A stretch of 64,000 nucleotides of DNA, from NCBI GenBank assembly GCA_963753075.1, contig CAVWAR010000008.1, forward strand, positions 1 through 64,000, given 5' to 3'. This stretch comes from Prado023 sp963753075 (GTDB lineage: Bacteria; Actinomycetota; Actinomycetes; S36-B12; CAIYMF01). The position numbers were made by a program, and so were the translations under genes. The first letter of the stretch is position 1. Each line of letters opens with the position of its first letter. Shown here piece by piece: positions 8,712-17,635 of this stretch. The notes beneath the pieces are model-generated. The model did no database searches and had not been told where the DNA came from. It saw only the letters and a program-made list of their open reading frames with translations.

Positions 8712-9569
8712 CTAGGCAGGTGCCTGCTGGTCGTGTCGGATGAACTCCCGCGCGTCGGCGGCGAACCGTGGACTGGTGATGGCTCCGAAGTGGTTGGTGT
8801 CCGGGTAGAGCCGCAGCGTGCAGTTCGGGATGAGTTTCGCGGCCTGCTCGACCGCCTCGTGCGCGAACCACACGTCCTTGGCGCCGGCGACCAGCAGAAC
8901 CGGCACACCGATTCTGGGCAGGACCTCCTGCGGGTCGAACGCATGCAGTGCCTCGGCGGTGACCAGAAGATCCTGGGCGCTGGCCGCAGTCAGGCTGGCC
9001 CGCGCGACGAGAACGCCGAGCACCGTCACCAAGCCCGGTACCCGAATGCCGGGAGCGAGGAGCCGGACCGCATGGTCGCCCGCCTCGCGCGTGCGGCCGG
9101 CGACCAGCAGCCGGGAGAACTCGAGGTTCGCCCGGTCGGACCGCTGGCTCCACACCCCGGCGCCGGCGATCACGACGTGACCAAACCGGTCCGGGTGCCC
9201 GGCCGCCAGACAGAACCCGATGATGCCGCCGGTGGAGTGACCAATCACCAGGTCGACCCGGCCGCCGAACTCCTCGGCGATCAGTGTGGCGTAGTCGTCG
9301 GCCATGTCGACGAGCGCGTGGCCGGTCGGCATGTTCGGCGTGCCGGACACTAGCCACACGCTATAGCCGTCCGCGACGAATGGGCGAACCGCCCGCGCCA
9401 TCATCGCCAGCATCGGCCCCTTGGTCGCGGCGCTGAGCCATAGCAGCGTCTTCGGGCCTTCGCCGAATCTGGCGAATGTCATCCCGTTCGCGAAAGCTCC
9501 GCGGCCAGGCCGCAGGCCCACCAGGCTCAAGCTGCCCAATCCACTCACCACCCACCGATGGAACGCCAC
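8712..9569 (-). CDS. Alpha/beta-fold hydrolase
   Basis: This 285-residue protein has the nucleophile elbow GHSTGG (Ser at about residue 110). The likely acid is in VPVLLVAGAKDVWF, and the catalytic His is in PDTNHFGAI near the C-terminus, the full Ser-Asp-His layout of the alpha/beta hydrolase fold. The N-terminus has no signal peptide, although residues 1-25 are mildly hydrophobic. Substrate is not predictable. The gene is convergent with the DUF4406 gene and faces away from the GNAT at 9837, so the 9570-9836 gap must carry two divergent promoters. Confidence 0.8.
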   Translation of the reverse strand: MAFHRWVVSGLGSLSLVGLRPGRGAFANGMTFARFGEGPKTLLWLSAATKGPMLAMMARAVRPFVADGYSVWLVSGTPNMPTGHALVDMADDYATLIAEEFGGRVDLVIGHSTGGIIGFCLAAGHPDRFGHVVIAGAGVWSQRSDRANLEFSRLLVAGRTREAGDHAVRLLAPGIRVPGLVTVLGVLVARASLTAASAQDLLVTAEALHAFDPQEVLPRIGVPVLLVAGAKDVWFAHEAVEQAAKLIPNCTLRLYPDTNHFGAITSPRFAADAREFIRHDQQAPA

Positions 9570-9836
9570 ACGGCCCCTCCTACGAACCGCTCACCTCCAG
9601 CATGCACCGAGCGCAGCGGCACGACGAGAGTCCGAAGACCCAACATCGCGATGAGCCCCACGCAGGACCCCAGCCGAAATCGACACCCGTGCGGACAAGA
9701 CCGCTCTCGTCGCGGAGCGCCCGCAGGCGACGCAGGGACCGGGTCTTGAGGGCCGAGTTCGTGGACTCGGCTGGGTTGACTTCGGCTGGACGGAGCGCGG
9801 GTCGGCGACTCCGGGACTCGGAGGCAGAATGGAGCC

Positions 9837-10487
9837 ATGGATGACCCGGCTGATGAGCGGCAGCCGTCGAAGGCTTCGCCGAGGATCCGCCCCTCCACGC
9901 TCGCGGATGTCCCGGAAGGGGCAGCCGTTCTCTCGCGAGCGTTCCTGGACAAGCAGCCGTTTGTGTGGCTGGTGCCCGACGCCGCGCACAGGGCTCAGTG
10001 GCTGCCGGCGTTCTTCGCCACAACCCTGACCCACGTCCATCCACCCAAGGACGGAGGCGAGCTTGCAGTCGAGGGCGACGTCGTGGCGGGGTGGGCGATC
10101 TGGTCGCCGCCGGGGGGAGGCACGCAGACGCTCCGGAGCCAGCTCGGCGCGGCAGCGGGCACGATCCGGGCGGTCGGGCTACGCGAACTGCGCGATTTCG
10201 GCAGGCGTGGCACAGCGCTCGAGCGCGCGCTCGAGACTGCGCGACCGAAGACACCGCACTGGTATCTCGTGGGACTTGGCGTCGACCCGGACTGGCAAGG
10301 CCGCGGCATCGGACGCGCCCTGCTGTCCTCTGGTCTCAGCCGCAGCGACCAACACGCGATGCCCGCGTACCTGGAGTGCCTCGAGGGCCTGGTGCCCTAC
10401 TACGAGGAGTTCGGCTTCGAACGTACAGGTTGGATCGACATGCCGGAGGGCACCCCGCGGCAGGCGGCGATGTGGAGGGCGCCCTGA
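9837..10487 (+). CDS. GNAT-family N-acetyltransferase
   Basis: The 216-residue protein carries the acetyl-CoA motif A, VDPDWQGRGIGRALL (residues ~143-157), preceded by the beta4 strand WYLVGLG. A motif-B-like end follows (YYEEFGFERTGWIDMP). The N-terminal part (IRPSTLADVPEGAAVLSRAF) is the usual alpha1-alpha2 region. Such single-gene GNATs acetylate small amines or antibiotics; the substrate cannot be read from sequence. ATG 9837 was chosen because upstream codons are not family-like. Confidence 0.85.
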   Translation: MDDPADERQPSKASPRIRPSTLADVPEGAAVLSRAFLDKQPFVWLVPDAAHRAQWLPAFFATTLTHVHPPKDGGELAVEGDVVAGWAIWSPPGGGTQTLRSQLGAAAGTIRAVGLRELRDFGRRGTALERALETARPKTPHWYLVGLGVDPDWQGRGIGRALLSSGLSRSDQHAMPAYLECLEGLVPYYEEFGFERTGWIDMPEGTPRQAAMWRAP

Positions 10488-10637
10488 CCCGTAGGGAGGG
10501 CGCTGTCGCGGCGATGTGACACACCCTGCGTTCGACTGGATCGTGGCATTGGGAGGCGTTGAGCGTGAACGGCGTGCCAGACGCATCGCGGTGGTTGCGG
10601 GCGTTGGGGCACGGGGCGCTGCTACCCCGTCTGCTGG

Positions 10638-10960
10638 CTCAGCCTCGACGATGCGGTGGGCAGCAAGGTCGGCGCCCTGTACAGCCGCGGTGAGGTCCGC
10701 GACTACCTCGACGTCGACGCGATCCGGAGTTCGGGGCGGTTCAGGGATGAGCAGTTGCTGACCGCCGCCGCCGACCGAGACCCCGGCTTTCGCCTGGACA
10801 TGTTCCTCTGGCGGCTCGACGGTGCCCAGCGGATCTCGCCCGACGACGTCGAGCGCTACGACGTGACCGCGCCCCAACTTGCCGCCCTGCAGTCGCGGTA
10901 CGACCGATTGGCCACGGACCTGCGGGCTCAGGTGGCGCATGGATCCTCCAGCGTTGGGCT
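10638..10960 (+). pseudogene. AbiEii-type nucleotidyltransferase toxin, C-terminal remnant
   Basis: The frame reads LSLDDAVGSKVGALYSRGEVRDYLDVDAI, then RDEQLLTAAADRDPGFRLDMF and ERYDVTAPQLAALQ. This is the C-terminal helical half of the AbiEii/AbiGii nucleotidyltransferase toxin family (DDxxxxKxxALxxRGxxRDyxDv is its hallmark). The GSxxTxDxD nucleotidyltransferase core that should precede it is missing. Upstream sequence in frame is unrelated Gly/Arg/Cys-rich. It is a 5'-truncated remnant of an abortive-infection gene lying just upstream of another toxin-antitoxin locus. Confidence 0.55.
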
Positions 10961-11015
10961 GTCCGGTGAGGTCCCGCCCAACCAGGTCACCCAGGAGCGA
11001 GGGGCCAGTCCCGCC

Positions 11016-11034
11016 ATTGCGGAAGTGGGGCAGC
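11016..11034 (+). repeat. Dispersed short motif, diverged copy
   Basis: ATTGCGGAAGTGGGGCAGC shares GGAAGTGGGGCA with the dispersed motif of 2911-2930. It lies between the AbiEii-like remnant and the CopG-type gene. Confidence 0.3.
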
Positions 11035-11131
11035 CTTGTCGAGCCGGATGGCCTCTCGCTGCGCGTCGCCGGCGCGGACCGCAGCCAACGTTGGTCTACC
11101 GCGGGCCCGATTTACGTTATACGATATTTAC

Positions 11132-11365
11132 ATGGTGAGCGAGGAACAAGTCCAGCAGTGGGCGGACGAGGCCCAGGCCGGGTACGACGTCGAGGAGTTG
11201 AAGCGCCGCGGGCGTGGACGTCCGGGGCGAGGCGCCGAGCCGATGCAGGTTGTGGCGGTGCGCCTGACGGCAGAGGAAGTGGCTGCCCTGGATGAGGTGG
11301 CCGAGCGGGAGCACCTGTCGCGCTCTGAGGCGATCCGACGAGCGCTGGCCAACTTCGCCGCGTGA
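11132..11365 (+). CDS. CopG/ribbon-helix-helix antitoxin
   Basis: The 77-residue product starts at ATG 11132 (MVSEEQVQQWADEAQAGYDV). It ends in a ribbon-helix-helix: VVAVRLTAEEVAALDEVAEREHLSRSEAIRRAL, where the VxVRLT strand and the SRSEAIRxAL helix are diagnostic. Such proteins neutralise a cognate toxin and repress their own promoter. The last 4 bases (GTGA, 11362-11365) overlap a GTG start for the downstream toxin frame, typical translational coupling. The stretch just upstream, TTACGTTATACGATATTTACATG, is strikingly AT-rich for this DNA and probably holds the promoter/operator. Confidence 0.8.
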   Translation: MVSEEQVQQWADEAQAGYDVEELKRRGRGRPGRGAEPMQVVAVRLTAEEVAALDEVAEREHLSRSEAIRRALANFAA

Positions 11366-11603
11366 AGGTTCACCAGAGCGCGCTCAACACGGGGTGTCGA
11401 GCGAGGACGCGGTGCAGGCTGCCGACTGGTCGCAGTGGATCGAGCCTCTTGGGGACGACGACTGGCCGGATCGTGAGCTGAGGCTCGGCTTCGACACGCA
11501 CGCACGGCTACTGGAGACCGTCGTGCTGATCTTCGAGGGCGGTGAGGAGTTGGTGGTCCACGCCATGCCAGCGCGCAAGCAGTACTGGGAGCTCCTACCC
11601 TGA
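11362..11603 (+). pseudogene. Cognate toxin of the CopG antitoxin, 5' frameshift
   Basis: From GTG 11362 the frame reads VKVHQSALN and then goes wrong. From 11388 a different frame reads HGVSSEDAVQAADWSQWIEPLG, then RELRLGFDTHARLLE and ends HAMPARKQYWELLP. Inserting one base after 11387 gives a continuous ~80-residue protein (VKVHQSALxHGVSSEDAV...). It is typical of small actinobacterial toxins paired with CopG antitoxins, with the 'LRLGFDxxxRLLE...HAMxARxxYxxLLP' signature. Either a one-base deletion has inactivated the toxin, or it is a base-call error. A shorter product from GTG 11394 is possible. Confidence 0.6.
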
Positions 11604-11703
11604 CCCCCGCGCAAGCCGAGGCAGAACCGCCGCGAGTCGCGGAGGATCGCCAGTAGAGGATCCCCGAGCGGAACACTGTGGGCTGCTGTGATGACTACCC
11701 AAC

Positions 11704-11732
11704 GTGCGCGATAGGCGGCGAAGTTGGGCACC
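11704..11732 (+). repeat. Dispersed short motif, composite copy
   Basis: GTGCGCGATAGGCGGCG (identical to 4322-4338) is followed directly by AAGTTGGGCACC, a one-mismatch match to the GAAGTGGGGCACC core of copy 1. It is the longest plus-strand version. It sits between the toxin pseudogene and the BTAD regulator gene. Confidence 0.4.
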
Positions 11733-11759
11733 GTGCCGGGCGGTGGTTGCGGGCTGACC

Positions 11760-14700
11760 TTAGGCTGAGGCCCTGATGAGAACGGCCCCGGCTACGCGGG
11801 TGGAGGGTGTATCACCGCCCTCCCGCGCCAACGCCAGGACCGGCTCTAGAACGGAGCGAGCTTCGGTGGCACGATCGCCGTCGCAGAGGAGTTCGGCCAG
11901 GCCGGTGGCCGCTCGCAGCTGCGGCCCGAGGGCACCGAGCTGCTCATCCAGCGCCATGGCCCGGCGCAGCACCACTTCCGCGGCGGGGTCGTCGCCCCGG
12001 GCCCGCAGCAGCGCCGCCTGCGACAGCGGAAGGAACAGTTCGGCTATCGGCTCCTCCGCCACCTGGAGTCGGGACTCCACGGCGGCGATGACTTGAGCAG
12101 CCTCCTCGAGCCGCCCCGCGTTGACAAGGCGGAGCGACTGCGAGCACATGAGCCACGGCCGGAACGCCTCACTGCCCAGCTCAGACATCTGCGTGAGTCC
12201 TCGAGCCGCGTCCCGCAACCCCTGGTCGTACTGACGAGCCAGCGCCCGTCCTAGGCCACGGTGCAGCAGGGCGGCGGCGCGGTAGAAGGGGAAGTCCTCC
12301 TGCTCTGCGATCTCCAGCGCCTCCTGGGCCATGGCAACGATGGTGTCCGCCTCCGCCTGCCTCGCCTCATCCACGGCAGTGGCCATCGATCCGTCCTCGG
12401 CAAGGCCCTCGGCCACGGCGCACCCGCCGACCGCCAGCGCGAAGGTCAGGCTGAAGGGGTGCCCGATGCGGCGTGCCTCACTGATCGCAGCCTCGGAGTC
12501 GCGCCGGGCCCGGTCGGGCCGGCCGAGGATCACGGCCGTCATCGCCCGCCAGCTGAGCGCCATGCTGCGCAGATGGAAGCCCACGAAGTAGGTCAGGCCG
12601 TCGGCCCACTCCTCGTCGCACAGCCGGATCGCTTGGTCCAAGTGCTCCTCAGCCTCCCGCAATCGTGTGGTCATCAGCAGCAACCACCCAAGTTGAGCAT
12701 GCGCAACGGCCTGGACCGGGGGCGCGTCGAGTTCGGTGGCGATCCGCAGCATCCGATCACACGCGGTCATGGCGTCGCCGTAGCGCGCGCTGAGCCCCTC
12801 GGCGACGACCAACGATCCCAGCGCCTCGGCGGACTCGCGGGCAGTCCCGACTGCGTCGACCAGGGCAAGCAGCCGCTCGTAAACGACGTCGTTCTCCGGG
12901 GCGGTGTAGCCGTCCCGGGCCTGCAGGGACGCCGCGAGACCTGTGACGAGCCCGATCTCCAGCAGGTCGCGAGCCGGCGAGGGTTCGAGTGTGCTGACCA
13001 ACTCCACCGCTCGCTGGAAGTGCCCGATCGCCTCGCCCGGGCCCGATAGGCGCATCGCCGTCCGCCCGGCCAGGGCGCGATGCTTGATCGCCTCCCGAAC
13101 CAGGCCAGCCTCGTCGAAGTGCCTGGCCAACTCGACGGCGACGTCGTCCAGCCGGCCCACGTACAGCGCGGCAAGCGCACGACCGGTCGCTTCGTGCAAG
13201 CGAGCGCGATCGTGCGGCGCCAGGCGCTCATAGAGGTGCTGGCGGATGACGGAGTGCCGGAATCGGTACCGGTCGATCCGCCGCCCCCCCACCTGGTCGG
13301 TCCCAGCCTGCTCGATGAGGGCATGGGGCACGGCACACAGACCGCCGAGGCGGTCACTGACCTCAGCCTCCGCTGCTCCCCGTACCTCGGCAAGGAGGGG
13401 TACTCGGAACACGTCGCCCTGCACGCTGGCGGCCGCGAGGTCGCGACGCACCTCGCCGGGAAGCTGCCTGGTGCGCGCCTCGACTGTGGCCTCCACCCGC
13501 GGCGGCAGCGTCCCCCATGCAAGATCCGGGCTCGCGACCCAGCGCCCACGCTCATCAAGGGCAAGGTCGCCTCGACGACGCAGGGCCGCAACCATCTCGA
13601 CTGTGTACAGGGCGTTGCCGCCCGTGACCTGAAGGAGGCGCTGGCGGAACTGCTCACCCAGCAGGTTCGGTTCCGCGTCCAGCCAGGTGTCGACGAAGTC
13701 GCGGGTCCCCACGAGGTCGAGAACACAATCAGCGCGTGACCGCACCTGAGCCTCGCCTACGAGCAGATTGATCGGGTCGGCAACGGTGCCCTCGCGGACA
13801 CCATCAGAAGGCCGGAAGGCTGCCACGGCCAGGATGGGTACACCGTCGAGCTGGCGGTCCAGGTGGCGAAGCAGGTCGATCGTCGCGGCATCGGCCCAGT
13901 GCAGGTCGTCCACGACGAGCAGCATCGGTCGCGTGGCAGCGATGCGGGTGAGAACCTGCACGCATTGGTCGAGGAGCGGGCGCTGTTGGCGCATCGGGTC
14001 CTGCGCCTCACGAACGGCCTTCTCGACCGCATCCGCCAGTCTCGGGCCGAGTGGATCGTCGGAGTACCCCCCCTCGAAGCGCTGAAGGAGACCCGGAGCA
14101 TCGATGAGCGTCCCCAGCAGATACGGCCCCTCGTCCAGCACAGCCTCGACAGCCTCAGGCAACCCGGCCCATAACTGCGCTGCCTGCGTACCGGTGATCG
14201 CGCCGTGGAACCAGGCACGCCGGAGATCGCCGCATAGCAGCCCGAAGATCTCACGGAACGGCAGGAACGGGTCGCCCGGACCCGTGTACGCGTTCCCGGC
14301 ACCGGTGAGGACGCGCAAGCTGGGCATCTGCTCGCCGCACTGCGAGGCGAAGGTGCGCAGCAGCACCGTCTTGCCCGACCCGGCCGCGCCGGTGACGAAC
14401 ACCACACCGCCGCCGCCGGCCAGCGTATCGTCGAGTCGCTGGCGCAGCCACGCTAGCTCCCCGTCGCGGGCCACGCAGGCGGCGGGAAGCACCTGGCCTG
14501 CAGGGCGGGTCGGTAGGTCGGGCCCCTCGATGTGCGTCTCGGTCAATCGCCCCTCGCGGACGTCGACGACGAGCCCGCGGATCTCGGCACCCGGCTCGAC
14601 GCCGAGTGTCTCGGCCAGACGTGTGCCCAGCGCCTGTGCGTGGGCCAGAGCTGCCGCCGGTTGGCCGTCGAGCGCCAGCAGCCGGATGAGCTGGGCGTGG

Positions 14701-15302
14701 GCTCGCTCGTTCCAGGGGTCGAGCTCAACCCAGTCCCGCGCGAGTCCAAGCGCAGTGGTTGGCTCACCGGTGCGCAGCCGCAGGTCCGTGAGCCGTTCGA
14801 GCACGCTCGCAGCCATCTGGTCGATCGTGGTTCGGGCGGTGAGCAGCCACGTGTCCCACTCCTCGCTCAGTGCCAGGTCGAGACCGGAGAGGAAGGGTCC
14901 ACGCCGCAGCCTGGTGGCCTGCTGCCAAGCCGCCACGGCGCCTGGTTGCGAGGCGGGCGTGTCTGCCAGGCGTCGGAACTCCGCGACGTCGATTACGAGG
15001 TCGGCTCCCGAGTCGATCCCTACGGTCTCGCGGTCTGCCACGATCACTGGCCGGTCACGACGCGACTCGCCCAGGGCGCGGCGCAGGACCGCCAACGAGT
15101 GCCGAAGGTTGGCAAGTGCGCGACCCGGTGGCCGATCCGGCCACAGCATCTCGGCCAGCCCATGGCGCGCCAGTCGCTGGCCGGGATCGTAGGCCAGTCG
15201 CGCCAGCAAGGCCTGGGTCGTGGCTGACTCGAACTCGGTGACGGGGCGACCATCGACGACCACGTCGAAGTCACCCAGCAGGTGCACCCAGGTCCCCGGC
15301 AT
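11760..15302 (-). CDS. BTAD/SARP-type transcriptional activator with AAA (STAND-like) ATPase and TPR-like C-terminus
   Basis: This 1180-residue protein opens with an OmpR-like winged helix (LLGDFDVVVDGRPV...LARLAYDPGQRLARHGLAEMLWP, residues ~6-70). A bacterial transcriptional activator domain (BTAD, ~100-250) follows. An AAA/NACHT-like ATPase comes next, with Walker A GAAGSGKT (~305-312) and Walker B LLVVDDLHWAD (~460-470). The last ~500 residues are helical TPR-like repeats. There is no C-terminal LuxR HTH. Such large SARP-type proteins act as signal-integrating activators, often of secondary metabolism. The gene is divergent from the lipoprotein at 15460, so the 157-bp gap is a likely site of action. 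Confidence 0.9.
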   Translation of the reverse strand: MPGTWVHLLGDFDVVVDGRPVTEFESATTQALLARLAYDPGQRLARHGLAEMLWPDRPPGRALANLRHSLAVLRRALGESRRDRPVIVADRETVGIDSGADLVIDVAEFRRLADTPASQPGAVAAWQQATRLRRGPFLSGLDLALSEEWDTWLLTARTTIDQMAASVLERLTDLRLRTGEPTTALGLARDWVELDPWNERAHAQLIRLLALDGQPAAALAHAQALGTRLAETLGVEPGAEIRGLVVDVREGRLTETHIEGPDLPTRPAGQVLPAACVARDGELAWLRQRLDDTLAGGGGVVFVTGAAGSGKTVLLRTFASQCGEQMPSLRVLTGAGNAYTGPGDPFLPFREIFGLLCGDLRRAWFHGAITGTQAAQLWAGLPEAVEAVLDEGPYLLGTLIDAPGLLQRFEGGYSDDPLGPRLADAVEKAVREAQDPMRQQRPLLDQCVQVLTRIAATRPMLLVVDDLHWADAATIDLLRHLDRQLDGVPILAVAAFRPSDGVREGTVADPINLLVGEAQVRSRADCVLDLVGTRDFVDTWLDAEPNLLGEQFRQRLLQVTGGNALYTVEMVAALRRRGDLALDERGRWVASPDLAWGTLPPRVEATVEARTRQLPGEVRRDLAAASVQGDVFRVPLLAEVRGAAEAEVSDRLGGLCAVPHALIEQAGTDQVGGRRIDRYRFRHSVIRQHLYERLAPHDRARLHEATGRALAALYVGRLDDVAVELARHFDEAGLVREAIKHRALAGRTAMRLSGPGEAIGHFQRAVELVSTLEPSPARDLLEIGLVTGLAASLQARDGYTAPENDVVYERLLALVDAVGTARESAEALGSLVVAEGLSARYGDAMTACDRMLRIATELDAPPVQAVAHAQLGWLLLMTTRLREAEEHLDQAIRLCDEEWADGLTYFVGFHLRSMALSWRAMTAVILGRPDRARRDSEAAISEARRIGHPFSLTFALAVGGCAVAEGLAEDGSMATAVDEARQAEADTIVAMAQEALEIAEQEDFPFYRAAALLHRGLGRALARQYDQGLRDAARGLTQMSELGSEAFRPWLMCSQSLRLVNAGRLEEAAQVIAAVESRLQVAEEPIAELFLPLSQAALLRARGDDPAAEVVLRRAMALDEQLGALGPQLRAATGLAELLCDGDRATEARSVLEPVLALAREGGDTPSTRVAGAVLIRASA

Positions 15303-15360
15303 TCCGCTTCACCTCACGATCGAGACTACCCACGGCTGGCTTGGGTGGCTGGCCAGGAGT

Positions 15361-15462
15361 CCACACGCTGGCCACGCGCACCGGCGGGAGTATGGAAGTG
15401 CAGGGGCGAGGGCGCCCCGACCGCGGAGGGCTCGCCTGCAGACGATGGAGGAGGGCACCATG
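15361..15462 (+). promoter_or_regulatory. 102-bp duplicated leader, copy A (upstream of the lipoprotein gene)
   Basis: This 102-bp block ends in the lipoprotein start codon. It matches 16794-16895 without gaps, with 12 mismatches by eye (about 88% identity). It includes the strong ribosome binding site GGAGGAGGG, a GC-rich centre (GGCGCCCCGACCGCGG) and CATGGAAGTGCAGGGGC-like sequence. The second copy ends exactly at the next gene's start codon, so the block is probably a duplicated promoter/5' leader giving both genes the same control. Confidence 0.65.
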
Positions 15463-16752
15463 AGACGCATCGGTCACGACAACCACCTTCAACGCTTCCC
15501 CACACATCCGAGCCTTCGAGCTGGGGGAGTGGTCGCTGTCGCCTCGCTGGTGCTCGGGTCGTGCACCTTCGTGCCTGGGAGCACAGTCGAGACCAAGGGC
15601 ACGAGCGAGCAGGGGACCGTGGTCTCGACGGTCGCCTTCCCGGACCTGACCTGGTCCCGAGTGAGCAATCCGGCACTCGCTGGCACCGGTGCGCAGGCGA
15701 TGAACGATGTGGTCGCTGCCGCCCCGGGCCTCGTTGCCGTCGGCTGGCATGACCTGGATGGGGTGCAGAGTGGCATCGTGTGGACATCCCCTGATGGGCA
15801 GGCGTGGACCCGAGAGCAGCACGGAACGCCTCGCCTGGAGGGCGAGGGTTGCCCGGGAAGCGGCTGGTCAGCAGTGACCGCCCGTGGGCCTGGGGCGGTC
15901 GTCATGGGCCAGGGCTGGGCCCGCATGGGCGTGGGGGAAGCGTGCGACTCTGTGGTCGTATCGGCCATGAGCGACGGGGTGTCGTGGTCGCAGGTCGTGA
16001 TGCGGCCGGAGTACTGGTGGGCAAGCATTCTGGATGTCACAACAGGTGGGCCGGGCCTCATAGCGGTCGGGACGGAAGTGCTGACCTCGCCCGATGGCTT
16101 GGTGTGGACGCAGGCTCCCGATGGCCAAGGGCTGGCTCAGGGCAGCGGCGGGCAGTTCATGTTCGAGGTGACGCGCGGCGGACCTGGCTTCGTCGCCGTT
16201 GGTATCCACGAGCGTGAGGACAAACCCAGTCGGGCTGCGGTGTGGACCTCGCCCGATGGCCTTGCCTGGACCCGAGTCGCTCATGACGAGGAGGTCCTCG
16301 GCGGTCCTGGCAATCAGGGCATGGCCGCCGTGGCGGTCGGCGGGCCAGGTCTGGTCGCCGTGGGCGGCGATGAACCCCATCCCGAGCGCCGTATGGGCGG
16401 TCAACGGGCGGCGGTTTGGACCTCGCCGGACGGCCTCACGTGGACCCGGGTGCCTCACGACCGGGCGGTCTTCGGGGGTGGCGACGGACGGGAGATGTCG
16501 ATGGCCGCCGTGACAGCCGTCGGGCCAACCCTGGTAGCAGTTGGTGAGGTGTCGGGCGAGGGATCCAGCCACCCTGTTGCATGGTCCTCCACGGACGGCG
16601 GCACCTGGTCGCTGATGGACCTCGGTGCGCTCTCCGCAGACGAGGAGGTGGCCGGTCTGGAAGCCGTGACCTCCGGTGGGCCGGGTCTGGTCGCGGTCGG
16701 CGGTGCTGATTCCGACGCACTGGTCCTGACCGCCGAAACCACCGGCCAGTAG
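15460..16752 (+). CDS. Lipoprotein with about seven WTSPDG repeats (probable beta-propeller)
   Basis: The chosen ATG 15460 has GGAGGAGGG 5 nt upstream. It starts a lipoprotein signal (MRRIGHDNH..., hydrophobic core VVAVASLVLG, lipobox LGSC), predicting a 430-residue surface lipoprotein. The rest is a repeated unit of 45-65 residues: GPGLVAVG, loop, VWTSPDGLAWTRV, loop. Seven 'GPxLVAVG' elements can be counted, the last incomplete, as expected for a seven-bladed propeller closing with its first strand. The WTSPDG element resembles BNR/Asp-box repeats of sialidase-like propellers, but no sialidase catalytic residues are evident. It is probably a binding or sensing protein. Confidence 0.75.
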   Translation: MRRIGHDNHLQRFPTHPSLRAGGVVAVASLVLGSCTFVPGSTVETKGTSEQGTVVSTVAFPDLTWSRVSNPALAGTGAQAMNDVVAAAPGLVAVGWHDLDGVQSGIVWTSPDGQAWTREQHGTPRLEGEGCPGSGWSAVTARGPGAVVMGQGWARMGVGEACDSVVVSAMSDGVSWSQVVMRPEYWWASILDVTTGGPGLIAVGTEVLTSPDGLVWTQAPDGQGLAQGSGGQFMFEVTRGGPGFVAVGIHEREDKPSRAAVWTSPDGLAWTRVAHDEEVLGGPGNQGMAAVAVGGPGLVAVGGDEPHPERRMGGQRAAVWTSPDGLTWTRVPHDRAVFGGGDGREMSMAAVTAVGPTLVAVGEVSGEGSSHPVAWSSTDGGTWSLMDLGALSADEEVAGLEAVTSGGPGLVAVGGADSDALVLTAETTGQ

Positions 16753-16793
16753 AGGACGCCGCGCGTCACAGCCCAGTTGACCCACCCCGCCGT

Positions 16794-16895
16794 CCACGCG
16801 CTGGCCACGCGCGCCAGCGGGAGCATGGAAGTGCAGGGGCACGAGCGCCCCGACCGCGGGGGGCCCGCCTGCAGGCGATGGAGGAGGACGCCATG
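16794..16895 (+). promoter_or_regulatory. 102-bp duplicated leader, copy B (upstream of the SnoaL-like gene)
   Basis: This is the gap-free counterpart of 15361-15462, ending at the ATG of the next gene and retaining GGAGGAGG. Mismatches are scattered, which argues for an old duplication under some constraint. Confidence 0.65.
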
Positions 16896-17393
16896 ACCAC
16901 GTTGGATCAGACAAGCATGGACCGCACAACTCGGTCTGCTCACCGAACCCGGTGGGTCGCTACGGCACTGATCGCCGTGCTGGCCCTCTTGGTTGGCGGG
17001 GCCGTCGGGTGGATGGCCAACGGCGATGCCGCAACTGGGAGCATGGTCGCGGCCGGCGAGACAGAACTGTCCCCGCGCCAGGAGCAGATGGCCGCGTTCA
17101 TGGGCGACTACGAGGAAGCCTGGAAAGCCGGCGACGCCGCGGCGGTCACGGCGATGTTTGTGCCCGAGGGCACGTTCACCGGCCTCGGCTCGACCTATCG
17201 GGCTGACGACGGCACGTTGGCCGGCTTCGTGGAGTTCGGCGACTGGGGTGGCCTCACTGAGTTCGACCCGGACTTGGTGCGTGGATCCGTCGTCCTGCGG
17301 TTCCACAGTCTCGGCGGCGACACCTACCAGAACGTGATGAAGTTCACGGAGAGCGGCGAACTCCTGCTCATCAACCACACCACCACCCAGTGA
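16893..17393 (+). CDS. Membrane-anchored SnoaL/NTF2-like protein
   Basis: The 166-residue protein starts at ATG 16893 behind GGAGGAGG. It has a basic cytoplasmic N-terminus (TRSAHRTRW) and one transmembrane segment (VATALIAVLALLVGGAVGWMA). An extracytoplasmic NTF2-like cone follows: QEQMAAFMGDYEEAWKAGDAAAVTAMF, VPEGTF and a beta-rich C-terminus. The alpha1 helix plus 'AxxAMFxxDGxF' pattern is typical of SnoaL-like folds, which act as binding modules or isomerases; function here is unknown. It shares a duplicated leader with the lipoprotein gene just upstream, so both are probably co-regulated. Confidence 0.7.
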   Translation: MTTLDQTSMDRTTRSAHRTRWVATALIAVLALLVGGAVGWMANGDAATGSMVAAGETELSPRQEQMAAFMGDYEEAWKAGDAAAVTAMFVPEGTFTGLGSTYRADDGTLAGFVEFGDWGGLTEFDPDLVRGSVVLRFHSLGGDTYQNVMKFTESGELLLINHTTTQ

Positions 17394-17591
17394 TCAGACA
17401 GCCCGCCCCGGACCCCACGTGCCCATCGACCGCAGCGCTCGCCCAGGAGACTGAACCGCTTGAGGCGCAACAACAAGGGCCACCCGGCCCGTTCCGGGCC
17501 GTGGCGGCCCTGGGGGAGGTCGGAGGCAAGGGCTTTGGCGGCGCCGCCACCCCACGCGAACCACCTCCAGGTGCGGCCGGGGCCCGGGTGT

Positions 17592-17628
17592 GGTTCGGCC
17601 CGGCCGGGTGCCCCGGTCGGGCCGAACC
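17592..17628. terminator. Bidirectional hairpin terminator
   Basis: A 16-bp stem with one G-T wobble (GGTTCGGCCCGGCCGG at 17592-17607 with CCGGTCGGGCCGAACC at 17613-17628) and a 5-nt loop. It lies between two convergent genes, the SnoaL-like gene (ends 17393) and the FG-GAP gene (ends 17636). Confidence 0.7.
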
Positions 17629-17635
17629 GTGGTTG

